From the NCBI GenBank assembly GCA_910583935.1, contig CAJTZM010000012.1, positions 1 through 64,000 of the forward strand: DNA of 64,000 nt, read 5' to 3'. The translations under genes were made by a program, and so were the position numbers. This document shows positions 26,925-36,000 of the stretch, one piece after another. The stretch comes from an uncultured Oscillospiraceae bacterium (lineage in GTDB: Bacteria > Bacillota > Clostridia > Oscillospirales > Ruminococcaceae). Below the pieces are notes generated by a model that was not told where the DNA came from, searched no databases, and was given only the letters and a program-made list of their open reading frames with translations. The number at the start of each line of letters is the position of its first letter. Positions within the stretch are counted from its first letter, which is position 1.

Positions 26925-26953
26925 TTTACATTCATTTTTAAATTCGTTATAAT
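26925..26953 (+). promoter_or_regulatory. Promoter of the histidine kinase gene
   Basis: TTTACA at 26925-26930, a 17-base spacer and TATAAT at 26948-26953, followed by a leader of about 80 bases. Confidence 0.7.
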
Positions 26954-27039
26954 GAAATGGTATTTGTCTAAAGCTGTCTAATTCTGTCTTTTTCCGGACT
27001 TTTCAGACGGTTTGTGCTCATCTGAAAGGAGGACCCCTT

Positions 27040-28182
27040 ATGGGCGATTATCCCCATTGGGCAGAGCCTTTTCTTGCGATATATGAAGACTCCCCCATTG
27101 CCACCTTAATTTTAAACGACCAGCTGGAAGTTTTGTGGGAAAACAAAACGATGCAAAACGACAGGCACCTGATCTGCCGAATGAATTTGCAGGACTGCCT
27201 TTCCCATGCCGAGCAGAACGGACTGGCGCAGCGCCTCCGGCATGGGCAGCCTTTTACCTATCCCATCCCCGATATGTTTTCCGCCTGCTCCTCCCTGGTT
27301 TTCCAGCCGCACACAGATTCCTCCGGATCCTTGGAGGGCGTTCTCGTCCAGTATTGGGGGGAAGGCAGTCTCCCCTCTGCTCCCTCTTCCGACTGGCGCA
27401 GCAGCCTGTATCAGCCGGTTTCTATTTTTAGCCATCAGTTTCGTACCCCTTTGTCCCAAATTTTTTCCGCTTTGAACCTGCTTCAAATCGACCGGCAGCA
27501 GGATCAGGCCCTTCAGACATATCTGCGCAGCATCAATTGGTCCTGCTACCGGCTTTTGCGCACAGTCAGCAACTTCTCCTCCGATCATCTGATCCAGTCC
27601 GGCCAGCTGAGGCCGAAAATGTTTGTTGGCGATCTGTGCCGTTTCCTGCGCGATTTCTGCCAGAACGCCGAACAGATCCTGCAAAATGCCGGGTACGGCT
27701 TCTCCTATGAGGTGCCGCCTGAAAGCTTTATCACCTTGTTCGACGCTGACCTGCTTTCCCGCGCCATTTGCAACCTGCTTTCCAACGCCTGTAAATTTAC
27801 CGAAAAGGAAAACAGCAAAATTTTTCTGAAGACGGCGATTTTGGAAAAGCAGGCTACCATCCTCCTTTCGGATAACGGCTGTGGAATGGCTCCCTCGGTT
27901 CTTCAGCGGGCTTTTGACCGGTTTTATTCCTTTGATCCAGTCACTCAGGCGCCCTGTGGGGACGGTTTAGGCCTTTTTATCTGTCGTTTTATGCTGCAGC
28001 TGCACCATGGAACCGTCGCCCTTCAGTCAAAGGAGGGAGAAGGCGTCACCGCCGCCCTGACCATTCCCCTGCGCAGTCTCGATGGCGACACTGCTTTTTA
28101 CAACGAACCCACCCCTGTCAGAAACGACCGGTTTTCGCCCTTGAACGTAATTCTTTCGGACGTCATCGAGCCGGAGGTTTGA
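27040..28182 (+). CDS. Orphan soluble PAS-type histidine kinase
   Basis: A 380-residue protein. An N-terminal PAS-like domain (about 8-105) leads to an HisKA helix pair with phospho-acceptor His132 in FSHQFRTPL, and an HATPase domain with N-box NLLSNACKF, G1 DNGCGMA and G2 GDGLGLFI. No membrane segment is seen, so it senses an internal signal. A tail of about 35 residues follows the kinase core. GAAAGGAGG precedes the ATG. It is monocistronic with no response regulator beside it; in spore formers such orphan kinases can phosphorylate Spo0A (inference). Confidence 0.88.
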   Translation: MGDYPHWAEPFLAIYEDSPIATLILNDQLEVLWENKTMQNDRHLICRMNLQDCLSHAEQNGLAQRLRHGQPFTYPIPDMFSACSSLVFQPHTDSSGSLEGVLVQYWGEGSLPSAPSSDWRSSLYQPVSIFSHQFRTPLSQIFSALNLLQIDRQQDQALQTYLRSINWSCYRLLRTVSNFSSDHLIQSGQLRPKMFVGDLCRFLRDFCQNAEQILQNAGYGFSYEVPPESFITLFDADLLSRAICNLLSNACKFTEKENSKIFLKTAILEKQATILLSDNGCGMAPSVLQRAFDRFYSFDPVTQAPCGDGLGLFICRFMLQLHHGTVALQSKEGEGVTAALTIPLRSLDGDTAFYNEPTPVRNDRFSPLNVILSDVIEPEV

Positions 28183-28191
28183 CAATTTTTT

Positions 28192-28244
28192 CTTTTCCGA
28201 AAAAAAGCTTTGGCTAAACAGGCCAAAGCTTTTTTTCGGAAAAG
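28192..28244. terminator. Bidirectional terminator, perfect 23-bp stem
   Basis: Perfect arms at 28192-28214 and 28222-28244 with a seven-base loop; the GCTTTGGC core is flanked by seven As and seven Ts. It separates the kinase gene (plus) from the EamA gene (minus). Confidence 0.95.
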
Positions 28245-28254
28245 TGCCGCGCCG

Positions 28255-29178
28255 TCATTGTCGCGGCAGAGCAGCGTCAAAAGACTTTTGCCTCTCAGGG
28301 CTTTTCTGCGGAAGCTGGGCCAAAAGAATCGCGCAGAAGACCAAAACGCATCCGATAAGCTCCCGGACGGTTAATTTCTGCCCCAGGATTGCCCAGCCAG
28401 CCAGCACAGAGATGACCGATTCCAGGCTTAGAATTAACGAGGCCACCGTTGGGTCCAGATTGCGCTGCCCGACAATCTGAAGGGTATACCCTACGCCGCA
28501 GCTTAAAACGCCCGCGTACAAAAGCGGCATCCACGCGGCAAGAATTTGGGAAAGGGCGGGACGCTCCCACAGCAGCATAGGTACGGCGCACAAAACGCCG
28601 CAGAGCAAAAACTGAATACAGGACATCTTTACCCCGTCCACCCTCGGGGAAAAATAGTCGATGACCAGGATATGAATCGAAAAGCAGATCGCACAGGTCA
28701 TCATAAGCAGATCGCCCTTTCCAATGGAAAAGCCGTTGGTCATACACAGCAGGTACATGCCCGCAACCGCAATCGCCACCGCCGCCCAGACCAAAACCGA
28801 AGGCCTTTTTTTGAAAAAAAGGCCCAGCAGCGGAACGATCACAATATAAAGCGCTGTAATGAATCCCGCTTTTCCCACCGAGGTATACTGGATCCCCACC
28901 TGCTGAAGAGAACTGGCCACCGCCAGCGCCACGCCGCAGCAGGCGCCGCCGATCCAAAGCGCTTTTCGATTTTTTGGCGACGGCTCCTCCTTCGGTTTTC
29001 CCCGGTTCATCAAAAAGATGCAGGGGATCAGCGCCAAACCGCCGATCATCGACCGGATCGCGTTAAAGGTGAACGGGCCGATATAGTCCATCCCCACCGA
29101 CTGCGCCACAAATGCAACGCCCCAAATCGCTGCTGTAAGCAAAAGCAGCAGGCTGCTTTTAATCTGATTGGTTCGCAT
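28255..29178 (-). CDS. EamA/DMT family transporter
   Basis: A 307-residue protein with about ten predicted membrane helices in two EamA repeats, for example the AAIWGVAFVAQ start of repeat one and a second repeat near residue 160. This drug/metabolite transporter superfamily exports amino acids, nucleosides or drugs; the substrate cannot be told. AGAGGAGG lies before the ATG. It follows an unknown membrane protein by 70 bases and ends at the shared terminator. Confidence 0.9.
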   Translation of the reverse strand: MRTNQIKSSLLLLLTAAIWGVAFVAQSVGMDYIGPFTFNAIRSMIGGLALIPCIFLMNRGKPKEEPSPKNRKALWIGGACCGVALAVASSLQQVGIQYTSVGKAGFITALYIVIVPLLGLFFKKRPSVLVWAAVAIAVAGMYLLCMTNGFSIGKGDLLMMTCAICFSIHILVIDYFSPRVDGVKMSCIQFLLCGVLCAVPMLLWERPALSQILAAWMPLLYAGVLSCGVGYTLQIVGQRNLDPTVASLILSLESVISVLAGWAILGQKLTVRELIGCVLVFCAILLAQLPQKSPERQKSFDAALPRQ

Positions 29179-29248
29179 TGTTTTCCTCCTCTATTTTCGC
29201 CATCATGCAGCAGTTCCTCTGTAAAGATATCAAAAGCACCAGCCTGTG

Positions 29249-30103
29249 TCAATAAAGACCCGCGTTTTTCTCAAGATCTGCCGCCCAGCGGCGGCTCGGT
29301 GTAATAAAGGCGGAGAACAGGCTGATAAATAAAAGAAATCCCCATTCCAGCGCATAATCCAGCGTCTGTGCCAACGTTGGGAAGAACGCCCTTTGGGCCA
29401 GCAGCGGGCAGGCGCACCAAATCAACCCCATCGCCACAGCGCCATGGCCGGAAAACAGCGCCAGCCGGTATACTTTTTTGTCGACCACATTGCAAAGAAG
29501 ATGGCTGCCCGCCAAAAAGAACAAGCACTGCGCCGCCGACAGCAAAATTTCCAACAGACGCTGCGGCATTCGAAACGCCATTGGCAGCTGGCCAAAGCGG
29601 ACCACCAGCCGCAGAATCCGCCATAAAATTAAGAAAAGCAGGCTGCGGGAATACCGGTAGGCATTTAGATTCCGGTTCATTAGGCGAATACCCAATACGA
29701 TCAATGCCAGCGACGCGCTTAAGGCCAAAAGAAGCTCCAAACCGGGCAGAAGGAGCTTCTGCGGCAAAAAATCCTCTCCGGATAAATATGGCAAAGCCGC
29801 TTCCCAGGTATGCGCCGCTGCGTCCAGCACAAAAACCGCCCCGCACACAACGCCGCTGAGTCCCCACCAAAAAGAGTCCCCGTGAATTCTGGCTCCCGCC
29901 AAGCGGGACGCCGCCCGCGCCGCCCAGATGTATAGTCCCGCCAAAAACAGGCTGCCCAAAAGGTAAAAAAGCGCCAGATACAAGCCTTCTCCCACATAAA
30001 ATCCCGTCTTGCCGCTGACGCCGGTACTATATAGAAAATAGTAGAGAACGCCCAACGCCAAAACAGACGAAATATACAAAAAATAAAAGGATCTTTTCTC
30101 CAT
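29249..30103 (-). CDS. Unknown multi-pass membrane protein
   Basis: A 284-residue protein I do not recognise. Six or more hydrophobic stretches alternate with short charged loops, starting after MEKRS with a helix at about 6-24. Basic loops such as RNLNAYRYSR lie between helices. The ATG at 30103 has AAGGAAGGG upstream and is preferred over a start 18 codons earlier. It may form an operon with the EamA gene. It could be a membrane sensor or a small transporter; nothing in the sequence decides. Confidence 0.65.
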   Translation of the reverse strand: MEKRSFYFLYISSVLALGVLYYFLYSTGVSGKTGFYVGEGLYLALFYLLGSLFLAGLYIWAARAASRLAGARIHGDSFWWGLSGVVCGAVFVLDAAAHTWEAALPYLSGEDFLPQKLLLPGLELLLALSASLALIVLGIRLMNRNLNAYRYSRSLLFLILWRILRLVVRFGQLPMAFRMPQRLLEILLSAAQCLFFLAGSHLLCNVVDKKVYRLALFSGHGAVAMGLIWCACPLLAQRAFFPTLAQTLDYALEWGFLLFISLFSAFITPSRRWAADLEKNAGLY

Positions 30104-30248
30104 AAAACCGCCCTTCCTTTTCGCGCTAAACAAAAGCTTTTTTAGAAGCCTTGACAAAGCTTATCCTGTCTGCCGCCCAAGCCTGCAGCTGCCGGCATTT
30201 TTCTCCTGTTCTGTTCATAAAATGGGGACAAGGAGGAGAATTTGTCCT

Positions 30249-31322
30249 ATGAAAACGCTTTTTTCTTTTCTCGCGCTTTTTTCACTGATTGTCTTTTTGC
30301 TTCCGTTGGCGGCGCTCAGCCCGGGACAGCCGGAAAAAAAATCCTCTGGGCAAGAGCAGCAGGCCGACGCTCTGCACACCGTTTGGCCCATCCGGCAGGA
30401 GGACGCTTCCGCTTCCGGGACCGGTCCGGCGCCGTCCTCACAGCAGTCGGCTCCCTTTGTCCCGACGGTTGCGCAGCCGGAAAGCTTCGCCATTCTGGAC
30501 CGCAGTACCGGACAAATCCATAAGGTCGCTGTGCTGGATTATCTATATGGAGCAGTAGCGGCCGAGCTGCCGCCGGGCTTCCACCCCGAGGCGATGAAGG
30601 CCCAGGCTGTCGCCTCCCACACCTATGCGCTGTATTGCCGCGCACATCCTGCTTCGGACCTAAACGGCGCCGATTTCTCTGCGGATCCCTCCAAATGGGA
30701 GGGATATGTAACCCGAGAGCAAATGCTGGAACGATATCCGGATCTGGGCGAAGCCTATTGGAAAAAAATCACCGAGGCGGTTGACCAGGTGACGGCGGCC
30801 GTTCTGATTTGGGAGCAGGAACCGATCCTCGCCGCCTATCATTCCATGAGCGCAGGCGCCACCGAGTTCGCCTCCAACGTCTGGAACGGCTCGGTCCCCT
30901 ACCTTGTCCCGGTAGACAGCCCCGGCGACGCGCTGGCCGACCGGTTCGAGACCACCATCTCCTTTTCCGCCGAGCAAATCCGCGGCATTCTCACCGAATC
31001 CTACCCCGACCTCATTCTGGAAGGGGACACGCGAAGCTGGTTTCAAATCGCGTCCCGCTCGCCGTCCGGCTACGTGCTCACCCTGCAGGCGGGAAATTTG
31101 CAGATCAGCGGCAAGGAGCTGCGCACCCTGCTGGGACTGCGCTCCACCAACTTCACCATTACAGCGCAGATTGACTCCTTTCTTTTCACCACCAAGGGCT
31201 ATGGGCACGGCGTGGGGTTAAGCCAGTACGGTGCAGATTACATGGCCCGCCAGGGAAGCGGATATGAGGAAATCCTTCTGCACTACTATACCGGTGCGCA
31301 GCTAGCCCAGGCCCAGACATAA
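30249..31322 (+). CDS. SpoIID/LytB domain protein
   Basis: A 357-residue secreted or membrane-anchored protein. An N-terminal hydrophobic segment (about 4-25) is followed by a Pro/Gln/Ser-rich linker up to about 85. The SpoIID domain has the signature VAAELPPGFHPEAMKAQAVA, which includes the catalytic Glu of the lytic transglycosylase that cuts peptidoglycan with denuded stems, and the C-terminal GYGHGVGLSQYGA motif. The true spoIID gene drives engulfment; this copy lies away from spoIIQ or spoIIIA, so it may be a paralogue. AAGGAGG precedes the ATG at a rather long distance. Confidence 0.88.
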   Translation: MKTLFSFLALFSLIVFLLPLAALSPGQPEKKSSGQEQQADALHTVWPIRQEDASASGTGPAPSSQQSAPFVPTVAQPESFAILDRSTGQIHKVAVLDYLYGAVAAELPPGFHPEAMKAQAVASHTYALYCRAHPASDLNGADFSADPSKWEGYVTREQMLERYPDLGEAYWKKITEAVDQVTAAVLIWEQEPILAAYHSMSAGATEFASNVWNGSVPYLVPVDSPGDALADRFETTISFSAEQIRGILTESYPDLILEGDTRSWFQIASRSPSGYVLTLQAGNLQISGKELRTLLGLRSTNFTITAQIDSFLFTTKGYGHGVGLSQYGADYMARQGSGYEEILLHYYTGAQLAQAQT

Positions 31323-31360
31323 GCCGCCTCGATTCCCGCCAAAAAGAGCGGCCTGTTCTT

Positions 31361-31951
31361 TTATACCCTTCGCTGCCCGGCCAGATAAATTCCGGCGTCG
31401 GCCAAAAGCTGCGGCAAATCAAAAACGCTTTCTTCCTCCACCTCTACGTGGATTAGCTCGCACGGGTTTTCGTCAGACAAAATATCCCACAGCTTTTGGC
31501 AGTCTTTTTCTTCCGGAACGCCATAATTTTTTAACAAAGCCGTTACTGGCTCTAAAGAGCGGCTATAGATCTGTATGGTCTTTAGGTCGCTGACATAAAG
31601 CTGCTCCGGCGCCTCGTGAGCGGCAAACCCAAAACGGGCATACCCGTCCGCCGTCAGCAAATCGCCGTAACGCTTTGCAATCGCCTGCAAAACCGGGCGG
31701 GTACAGCCGTCGACATAATAAATGTCGTAGACGTCCTCCGCCTCTTCCGGCAGCTCCAGCGTAAAATATCCCGGCTCGGGGAGGATCTGGCAGTAATCCC
31801 ACAAAAGGTGGGGGATCCGCGGCGCGTCCAGCACCACGGTAAAACGCCAGCCATCTTCGTTTTTCTCCACCTCATAGGCAGGATGAACCTCCCCCACATG
31901 TGGGATCCGAATCCCCTCGGCAACGCGAAAAATATCCCCTGCCAATCCCAT
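31361..31951 (-). CDS. Hypothetical protein downstream of NUDIX gene
   Basis: A 196-residue acidic soluble protein I do not recognise. It has no signal peptide or membrane helix. Alternating strands such as GWRFTVVLDAPRI and a TLELPEEAEDVYDIYYVDG region suggest a mixed alpha/beta fold. The ATG follows directly on the stop codon of the NUDIX gene (TGA then ATG), so the two proteins are coupled and probably act together. Confidence 0.7.
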   Translation of the reverse strand: MGLAGDIFRVAEGIRIPHVGEVHPAYEVEKNEDGWRFTVVLDAPRIPHLLWDYCQILPEPGYFTLELPEEAEDVYDIYYVDGCTRPVLQAIAKRYGDLLTADGYARFGFAAHEAPEQLYVSDLKTIQIYSRSLEPVTALLKNYGVPEEKDCQKLWDILSDENPCELIHVEVEEESVFDLPQLLADAGIYLAGQRRV

Positions 31952-32512
31952 TCACCTCTTTTTTCGTATGATATCGTTTTCCGGCTGCCTTTCACCATTC
32001 CGGCGCAAATAGCCTTCGTCGATCAAAAGCGCCAAAACCCGCGAATCTCTCTCGATCATCACTCGGTCCCTCTCCCCGTGATCCACTCCGCGGTTCTCCG
32101 AAATGGCTTTTTGCGGCGGGACAAATTCCAGCTCAAATCCCTCTTGGGCCTCGTAGCCTTCCAGCCGCTGCTGCGAGATATGGGGCTCGACCGCGCAAAG
32201 ATAATAATAATTGTCCTGCACGAATACCGCCTCTTTTTGGCCCTTCTGCACGCGGTGCACATACCCGTATTCCCGAATCGAATCCGGCAGTACGCTGAGC
32301 CCCGTCTCCTCCAGGGTTTCTCTTATCAGCGCTTCCTCCGGCGTTTCTCCCGGTTCGATTCCACCGCCTGGAAATTTATAATAGCGATACCTTTTGCTGT
32401 ACACCATTGCCACGCACCCATCCCGGAGAATAATGCTTCTTGCGGAATTTCTTACAAAAACGCTCCCGTTTTTCTCGTAATCCCGGGTGTCGATTGTGAA
32501 AAGCAGCCGCAT
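31952..32512 (-). CDS. NUDIX hydrolase
   Basis: A 186-residue protein with a full Nudix box near residues 46-68: GGGIEPGETPEEALIRETLE followed by ETGL. Nudix enzymes hydrolyse nucleoside diphosphates linked to another group, with metal bound by the REUXEE glutamates. The core resembles ADP-ribose or MutT-type members, but the substrate is unknown. I chose the ATG at 32512, with GGAGGAG upstream; the frame continues upstream by 29 codons without a binding site. It ends directly before the next gene. Confidence 0.9.
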   Translation of the reverse strand: MRLLFTIDTRDYEKNGSVFVRNSARSIILRDGCVAMVYSKRYRYYKFPGGGIEPGETPEEALIRETLEETGLSVLPDSIREYGYVHRVQKGQKEAVFVQDNYYYLCAVEPHISQQRLEGYEAQEGFELEFVPPQKAISENRGVDHGERDRVMIERDSRVLALLIDEGYLRRNGERQPENDIIRKKR

Positions 32513-32640
32513 TTTCTCTCCTCCAGCCTCCGGATTCGTATATATGTAAAAGTATAGCATATCTGCACCGATAAAACAACCGACCGCCAGATCCGGCAAA
32601 AAAGAAAAAAATCAATGGTATGGACTCAAATTTTGAGAAC

Positions 32641-32671
32641 AAAAAAGGGACGTTTTCACGTCCCTTTTTCT
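32641..32671 (-). terminator. Terminator after clpB
   Basis: GGGACGT-TTTC-ACGTCCC stem at 32648-32664 with A and T runs on both sides; minus-strand output ends in TTTTTT. It lies about 10 bases past the clpB stop. Confidence 0.92.
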
Positions 32672-32676
32672 GGTTT

Positions 32677-35271
32677 TTATTCGCGAATAACCAGCTCATG
32701 GTCCACGCAATCCGCCTGAAGAACCGTTTCCGGCGCCGGATCCTTTTCCAGGATATAGCGGGCCAGCCGGGTCTCCAGCTTTTGCTGGATGTATCGCTTC
32801 AAGGGTCTGGCGCCGTAAACCGGATCATACCCCTCCTCGACGATCAGCTCTTTAGTCCGGTCGGTGACCACCAGCCCCAGCTCCTTATCCGCCAGCCGTT
32901 TTTTTAAGTCCGCCAGCATCAGCTCCACAATCTGGCCGATTTCCTTTTGCGTCAGCGGCTTATAAAAGACGATTTCATCCATCCGATTGAGAAATTCCGG
33001 CCGAAACGACGCCTTTAAAAGCTGCTGGACCTGCGATTTCGCCTCGCCGGAGATCTGGCCGCCTTCGTCGATCCCTTCCAAAATCGCTGAGGAGCCCAGG
33101 TTGGAGGTCAGAATGATGATGGTGTTTTTAAAATCCACCGTGCGCCCCTGGGAATCGGTGATGCGCCCGTCGTCCAGCACCTGCAGAAGAATATTGAACA
33201 CGTCCGGATGGGCCTTTTCCACCTCGTCGAACAGCACCACCGAATAGGGGCGGCGGCGCACCGCCTCGGTCAGCTGGCCGCCCTCCTCATAGCCCACATA
33301 GCCGGGAGGCGCTCCCACCAGCCGGGATACGGTATGCTTCTCCATATATTCGGACATATCAATCCGCACCATGCTGCGCTCGTCGTCGAACAGGGCCTGG
33401 GCCACCGCCTTGGCCAGCTCGGTTTTGCCCACGCCGGTGGGCCCCAAAAACAGGAAGGAGCCAATGGGACGGTCCGGATCCTGAATGCCTGCCCGGGAGC
33501 GCATAATCGAGTCCGCCACCTTCTGCACCGCCTCATCCTGCCCGATGACCCGCCGGTGCAGCGTCTCGTCCAGATGCAAAAGCTTTTCCCGCTCGCCCTC
33601 CATCAGGCGCGAAACGGGAATCCCGGTCCAGCGCCCCACAATCCGGGCGATCTCCTCCTCGGTCACCTTGTCCCGCAGAAGGGTCGTCTCCTGCCGGCCA
33701 GCGTCTTCCTCCAGCTGAGCCAGCTGCTTTTGCAGATCCGGCAGTCTGCCGTATTTTAACGCCGCCGCCTGGTCCAGATTGTACTCCCGCTCGGCCAGCT
33801 CGATCTGCGCGCCTACCTGCTCCATTTCCTCCCGCAGCTTTTGAACCCGGCCAATGGAGTCCTTTTCGTTTTCCCAGCGGGCCTTCATTTTCTGAAATTG
33901 TTCCCGCATTTCGGTCAGCTCCTTGTGGATCTCCTCCAGATGCCCGGCGGAAAGACGGCTGTTCTCCTTTTTCAGCGCCGCCTCCTCAATCTCATGCTGC
34001 ATAATTTTCCGGGAAATCTCGTCCAGCTCCGCCGGCATCGAATCCATTTCCGTCCGGATGGTAGCGCAGGCTTCATCCACCAGGTCGATGGCCTTATCCG
34101 GCAGGAACCGGTCGGTAATATAGCGGTCGGATAGGGTCGCCGCCGCGATCAGGGCGGCGTCCTGAATCTTGACCCCGTGGAATACCTCGTACCGCTCCTT
34201 AAGTCCTCTTAAAATCGAAATGGTATCCTCCACCGCCGGCTCCTCCACCAGCACCGGCTGGAACCGCCGCTCCAACGCCGCGTCCTTTTCGATATACTGG
34301 CGGTATTCGTTTAGAGTCGTGGCCCCGATGCAGTGCAGCTCCCCCCGGGCCAGCATCGGCTTTAAAAGATTGCCTGCGTCCATGGAGCCCTCTGTTTTTC
34401 CGGCGCCTACAATCGTATGCAGCTCGTCGATAAACAAAAGAATCTGCCCTTCGCTTTTCTTGACCTCGTTGAGCACCGCCTTTAAGCGCTCCTCAAACTC
34501 GCCGCGGTACTTGGCGCCCGCGATTAAAGCGCCCATATCCAGCGAAAAGATCGTCTTATCCCGAAGGCCCGCCGGTACGTCCCCCCGCACGATCCGCTGG
34601 GCCAGCCCCTCGGCGATGGCCGTTTTGCCTACGCCCGGCTCGCCGATTAAAACCGGATTGTTTTTGCTTTTGCGCGAGAGAATCCGGATCACGTTGCGGA
34701 TTTCGCCGTCCCGCCCGATGACTGGATCCAGCTTCTGCTTGCGCGCCTGCTCCACCAGATCGGTCCCGTATTTTTTTAGGGCGTCGTAGGTTTCCTCCGG
34801 GCTGTCGGTGGTCACGCGGGTATTGCCCCGCACCGACATTAAGGCGGACAAAAACGCGTTTTTGTCAATGCGGTATTGGTCGATGATCTTTTTTACTGCC
34901 AGGTCCGGATACTCCAAAAGCCCCCAGAACAGATGCTCTACCGAAATATAGTCGTCCTTCATGGCGTCCGCCTTTTTCTCGGCGGCGGTCATGGCCCGGT
35001 CCAGATTCTGGGCGATGTATACCTTATCCGCTTCCCGTCCGGGACCGGAGACGCCCGGCAGCTTCTGCGCCTCCGACTTGACCGACGAAAGGACCTGCTG
35101 CGGGTCCAGGTTCATTTTTATAAGCAGCTGCGGGATCAGTCCATCCGGCTCCTGCAAAAGCGCCCAAAACAGGTGGATCTGCTCGATCTGCATATTTTCC
35201 AGCTCTCGGGAGAAGCTTTGCGCCCGCTCCACCGCTTCCAGAGATTTTTTGGTTAACCGCTGTACATTCAT
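32677..35271 (-). CDS. clpB: ATP-dependent disaggregase ClpB
   Basis: An 864-residue Hsp100 chaperone of normal length. It pulls proteins out of aggregates with DnaK. Two N-terminal Clp repeats (1-145), AAA-1 with Walker A GEPGVGKTA, a coiled-coil M domain (about 400-530, KKENSRLSAGHLEEIHKELTE) and AAA-2 with Walker A GPTGVGKTE are in order. AGGAGGG lies seven bases before the ATG. It follows an RHH-like gene by 20 bases. No CIRCE or CtsR repeat is seen; control may come from the upstream gene. Confidence 0.96.
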   Translation of the reverse strand: MNVQRLTKKSLEAVERAQSFSRELENMQIEQIHLFWALLQEPDGLIPQLLIKMNLDPQQVLSSVKSEAQKLPGVSGPGREADKVYIAQNLDRAMTAAEKKADAMKDDYISVEHLFWGLLEYPDLAVKKIIDQYRIDKNAFLSALMSVRGNTRVTTDSPEETYDALKKYGTDLVEQARKQKLDPVIGRDGEIRNVIRILSRKSKNNPVLIGEPGVGKTAIAEGLAQRIVRGDVPAGLRDKTIFSLDMGALIAGAKYRGEFEERLKAVLNEVKKSEGQILLFIDELHTIVGAGKTEGSMDAGNLLKPMLARGELHCIGATTLNEYRQYIEKDAALERRFQPVLVEEPAVEDTISILRGLKERYEVFHGVKIQDAALIAAATLSDRYITDRFLPDKAIDLVDEACATIRTEMDSMPAELDEISRKIMQHEIEEAALKKENSRLSAGHLEEIHKELTEMREQFQKMKARWENEKDSIGRVQKLREEMEQVGAQIELAEREYNLDQAAALKYGRLPDLQKQLAQLEEDAGRQETTLLRDKVTEEEIARIVGRWTGIPVSRLMEGEREKLLHLDETLHRRVIGQDEAVQKVADSIMRSRAGIQDPDRPIGSFLFLGPTGVGKTELAKAVAQALFDDERSMVRIDMSEYMEKHTVSRLVGAPPGYVGYEEGGQLTEAVRRRPYSVVLFDEVEKAHPDVFNILLQVLDDGRITDSQGRTVDFKNTIIILTSNLGSSAILEGIDEGGQISGEAKSQVQQLLKASFRPEFLNRMDEIVFYKPLTQKEIGQIVELMLADLKKRLADKELGLVVTDRTKELIVEEGYDPVYGARPLKRYIQQKLETRLARYILEKDPAPETVLQADCVDHELVIRE

Positions 35272-35291
35272 ATCGTTTCCCTCCTATTTTT

Positions 35292-35954
35292 TCATAAAAG
35301 AATGCTCTGCTCATCCATTGCCTTTTGATAATCCCGGCTGATTTTTCCCATTCCCTCTTTCCAATTGTGCTCGTCCAGCTCTAAAAAAGCCTTTAGGGCG
35401 CGGTCGAAATGCTGGATATAGGCGCTGATCGCCTCGCCCAGCTGTTCGTTGGTGCAGGTACAATCCGGCCAAAGCAGCGTCCGGCAGTACCGGCCGTTTT
35501 CGATCCGGCAGGGCACCCCATCCGGATAAAGCTGGGAAAGACGGCTGTTTTCCAAGCTCTGCCAAAGCCGAAAGAAGCTGTCCAACAGCTGTAAAAGCGC
35601 GGCGCTCTGGGTCCGGGCCAAAACACGCAGCTCCCCTAAGATCTGCGGATCGCTGCGATACAGTTCCACGCTGTACCGCACGGTCGGCCGGTATTTATAG
35701 GCCAGCGCCGTCCGCATAGAAAGCATCGCGTCCGAAGCCTGAAGCTGGATTTGAAAAGCGCTCTGCCGGTCCATCAGCATCTGAATTCGCTGAAAAATAT
35801 CATGCGTTCTCTGCTCCGGTGTTTTAACAGACAAATATTCGGCCAAAATCTGATTGATCATGTTGGAACGGCTGGTATTTTTCGCGTACGCCAGCCGGTC
35901 CACCGCCTGTACGACGTCGTCCATCAACAATAGGCTGTAAATATTTCGGTTCAT
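35292..35954 (-). CDS. Ribbon-helix-helix-like protein upstream of clpB
   Basis: A 220-residue protein. The first 45 residues look like a ribbon-helix-helix (MetJ/CopG) DNA-binding domain: a short strand (IYSLLLMD), helix one (VVQAVDRLAYAKN) and helix two after TSRSN (MINQILAEYL). The remaining 170 residues are mostly helical, with cysteines in CRIENGRYC and CTC, and match no family I recognise. GGAGG lies six bases before the ATG. As first gene before clpB, with a perfect inverted repeat over the -35 box, it may sense stress and control the operon. This is inference. Confidence 0.72.
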   Translation of the reverse strand: MNRNIYSLLLMDDVVQAVDRLAYAKNTSRSNMINQILAEYLSVKTPEQRTHDIFQRIQMLMDRQSAFQIQLQASDAMLSMRTALAYKYRPTVRYSVELYRSDPQILGELRVLARTQSAALLQLLDSFFRLWQSLENSRLSQLYPDGVPCRIENGRYCRTLLWPDCTCTNEQLGEAISAYIQHFDRALKAFLELDEHNWKEGMGKISRDYQKAMDEQSILL

Positions 35955-35972
35955 ACCATCCCTCCTGTTATA

Positions 35973-36000
35973 ATTATATACGAAAATAATAATTTGTCAA
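35973..36000 (-). promoter_or_regulatory. Promoter of the RHH-clpB operon
   Basis: TTGACA at 35995-36000, a 16-base spacer and TATAAT at 35973-35978 on the minus strand, with AGGAGG near 35961. This is a strong vegetative promoter, so tight control would need a repressor. Confidence 0.85.

Larger units (their letters stand above)
26664..27039. other. 376-base gap between divergent gap and kinase genes
   Basis: It holds the promoters of both genes, at about 26700-26727 (minus) and 26925-26953 (plus). The rest is A+T rich and without a frame or repeat that I can support. Confidence 0.6.

Noticed and set aside
30151..30156. TTGACA before the SpoIID-domain gene as a promoter
   Set aside because: No acceptable -10 box lies at the right distance.
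32677..35271. CIRCE or CtsR control of clpB
   Set aside because: Neither the TTAGCACTC inverted repeat nor the tandem AGGTCAAA heptads are found upstream.
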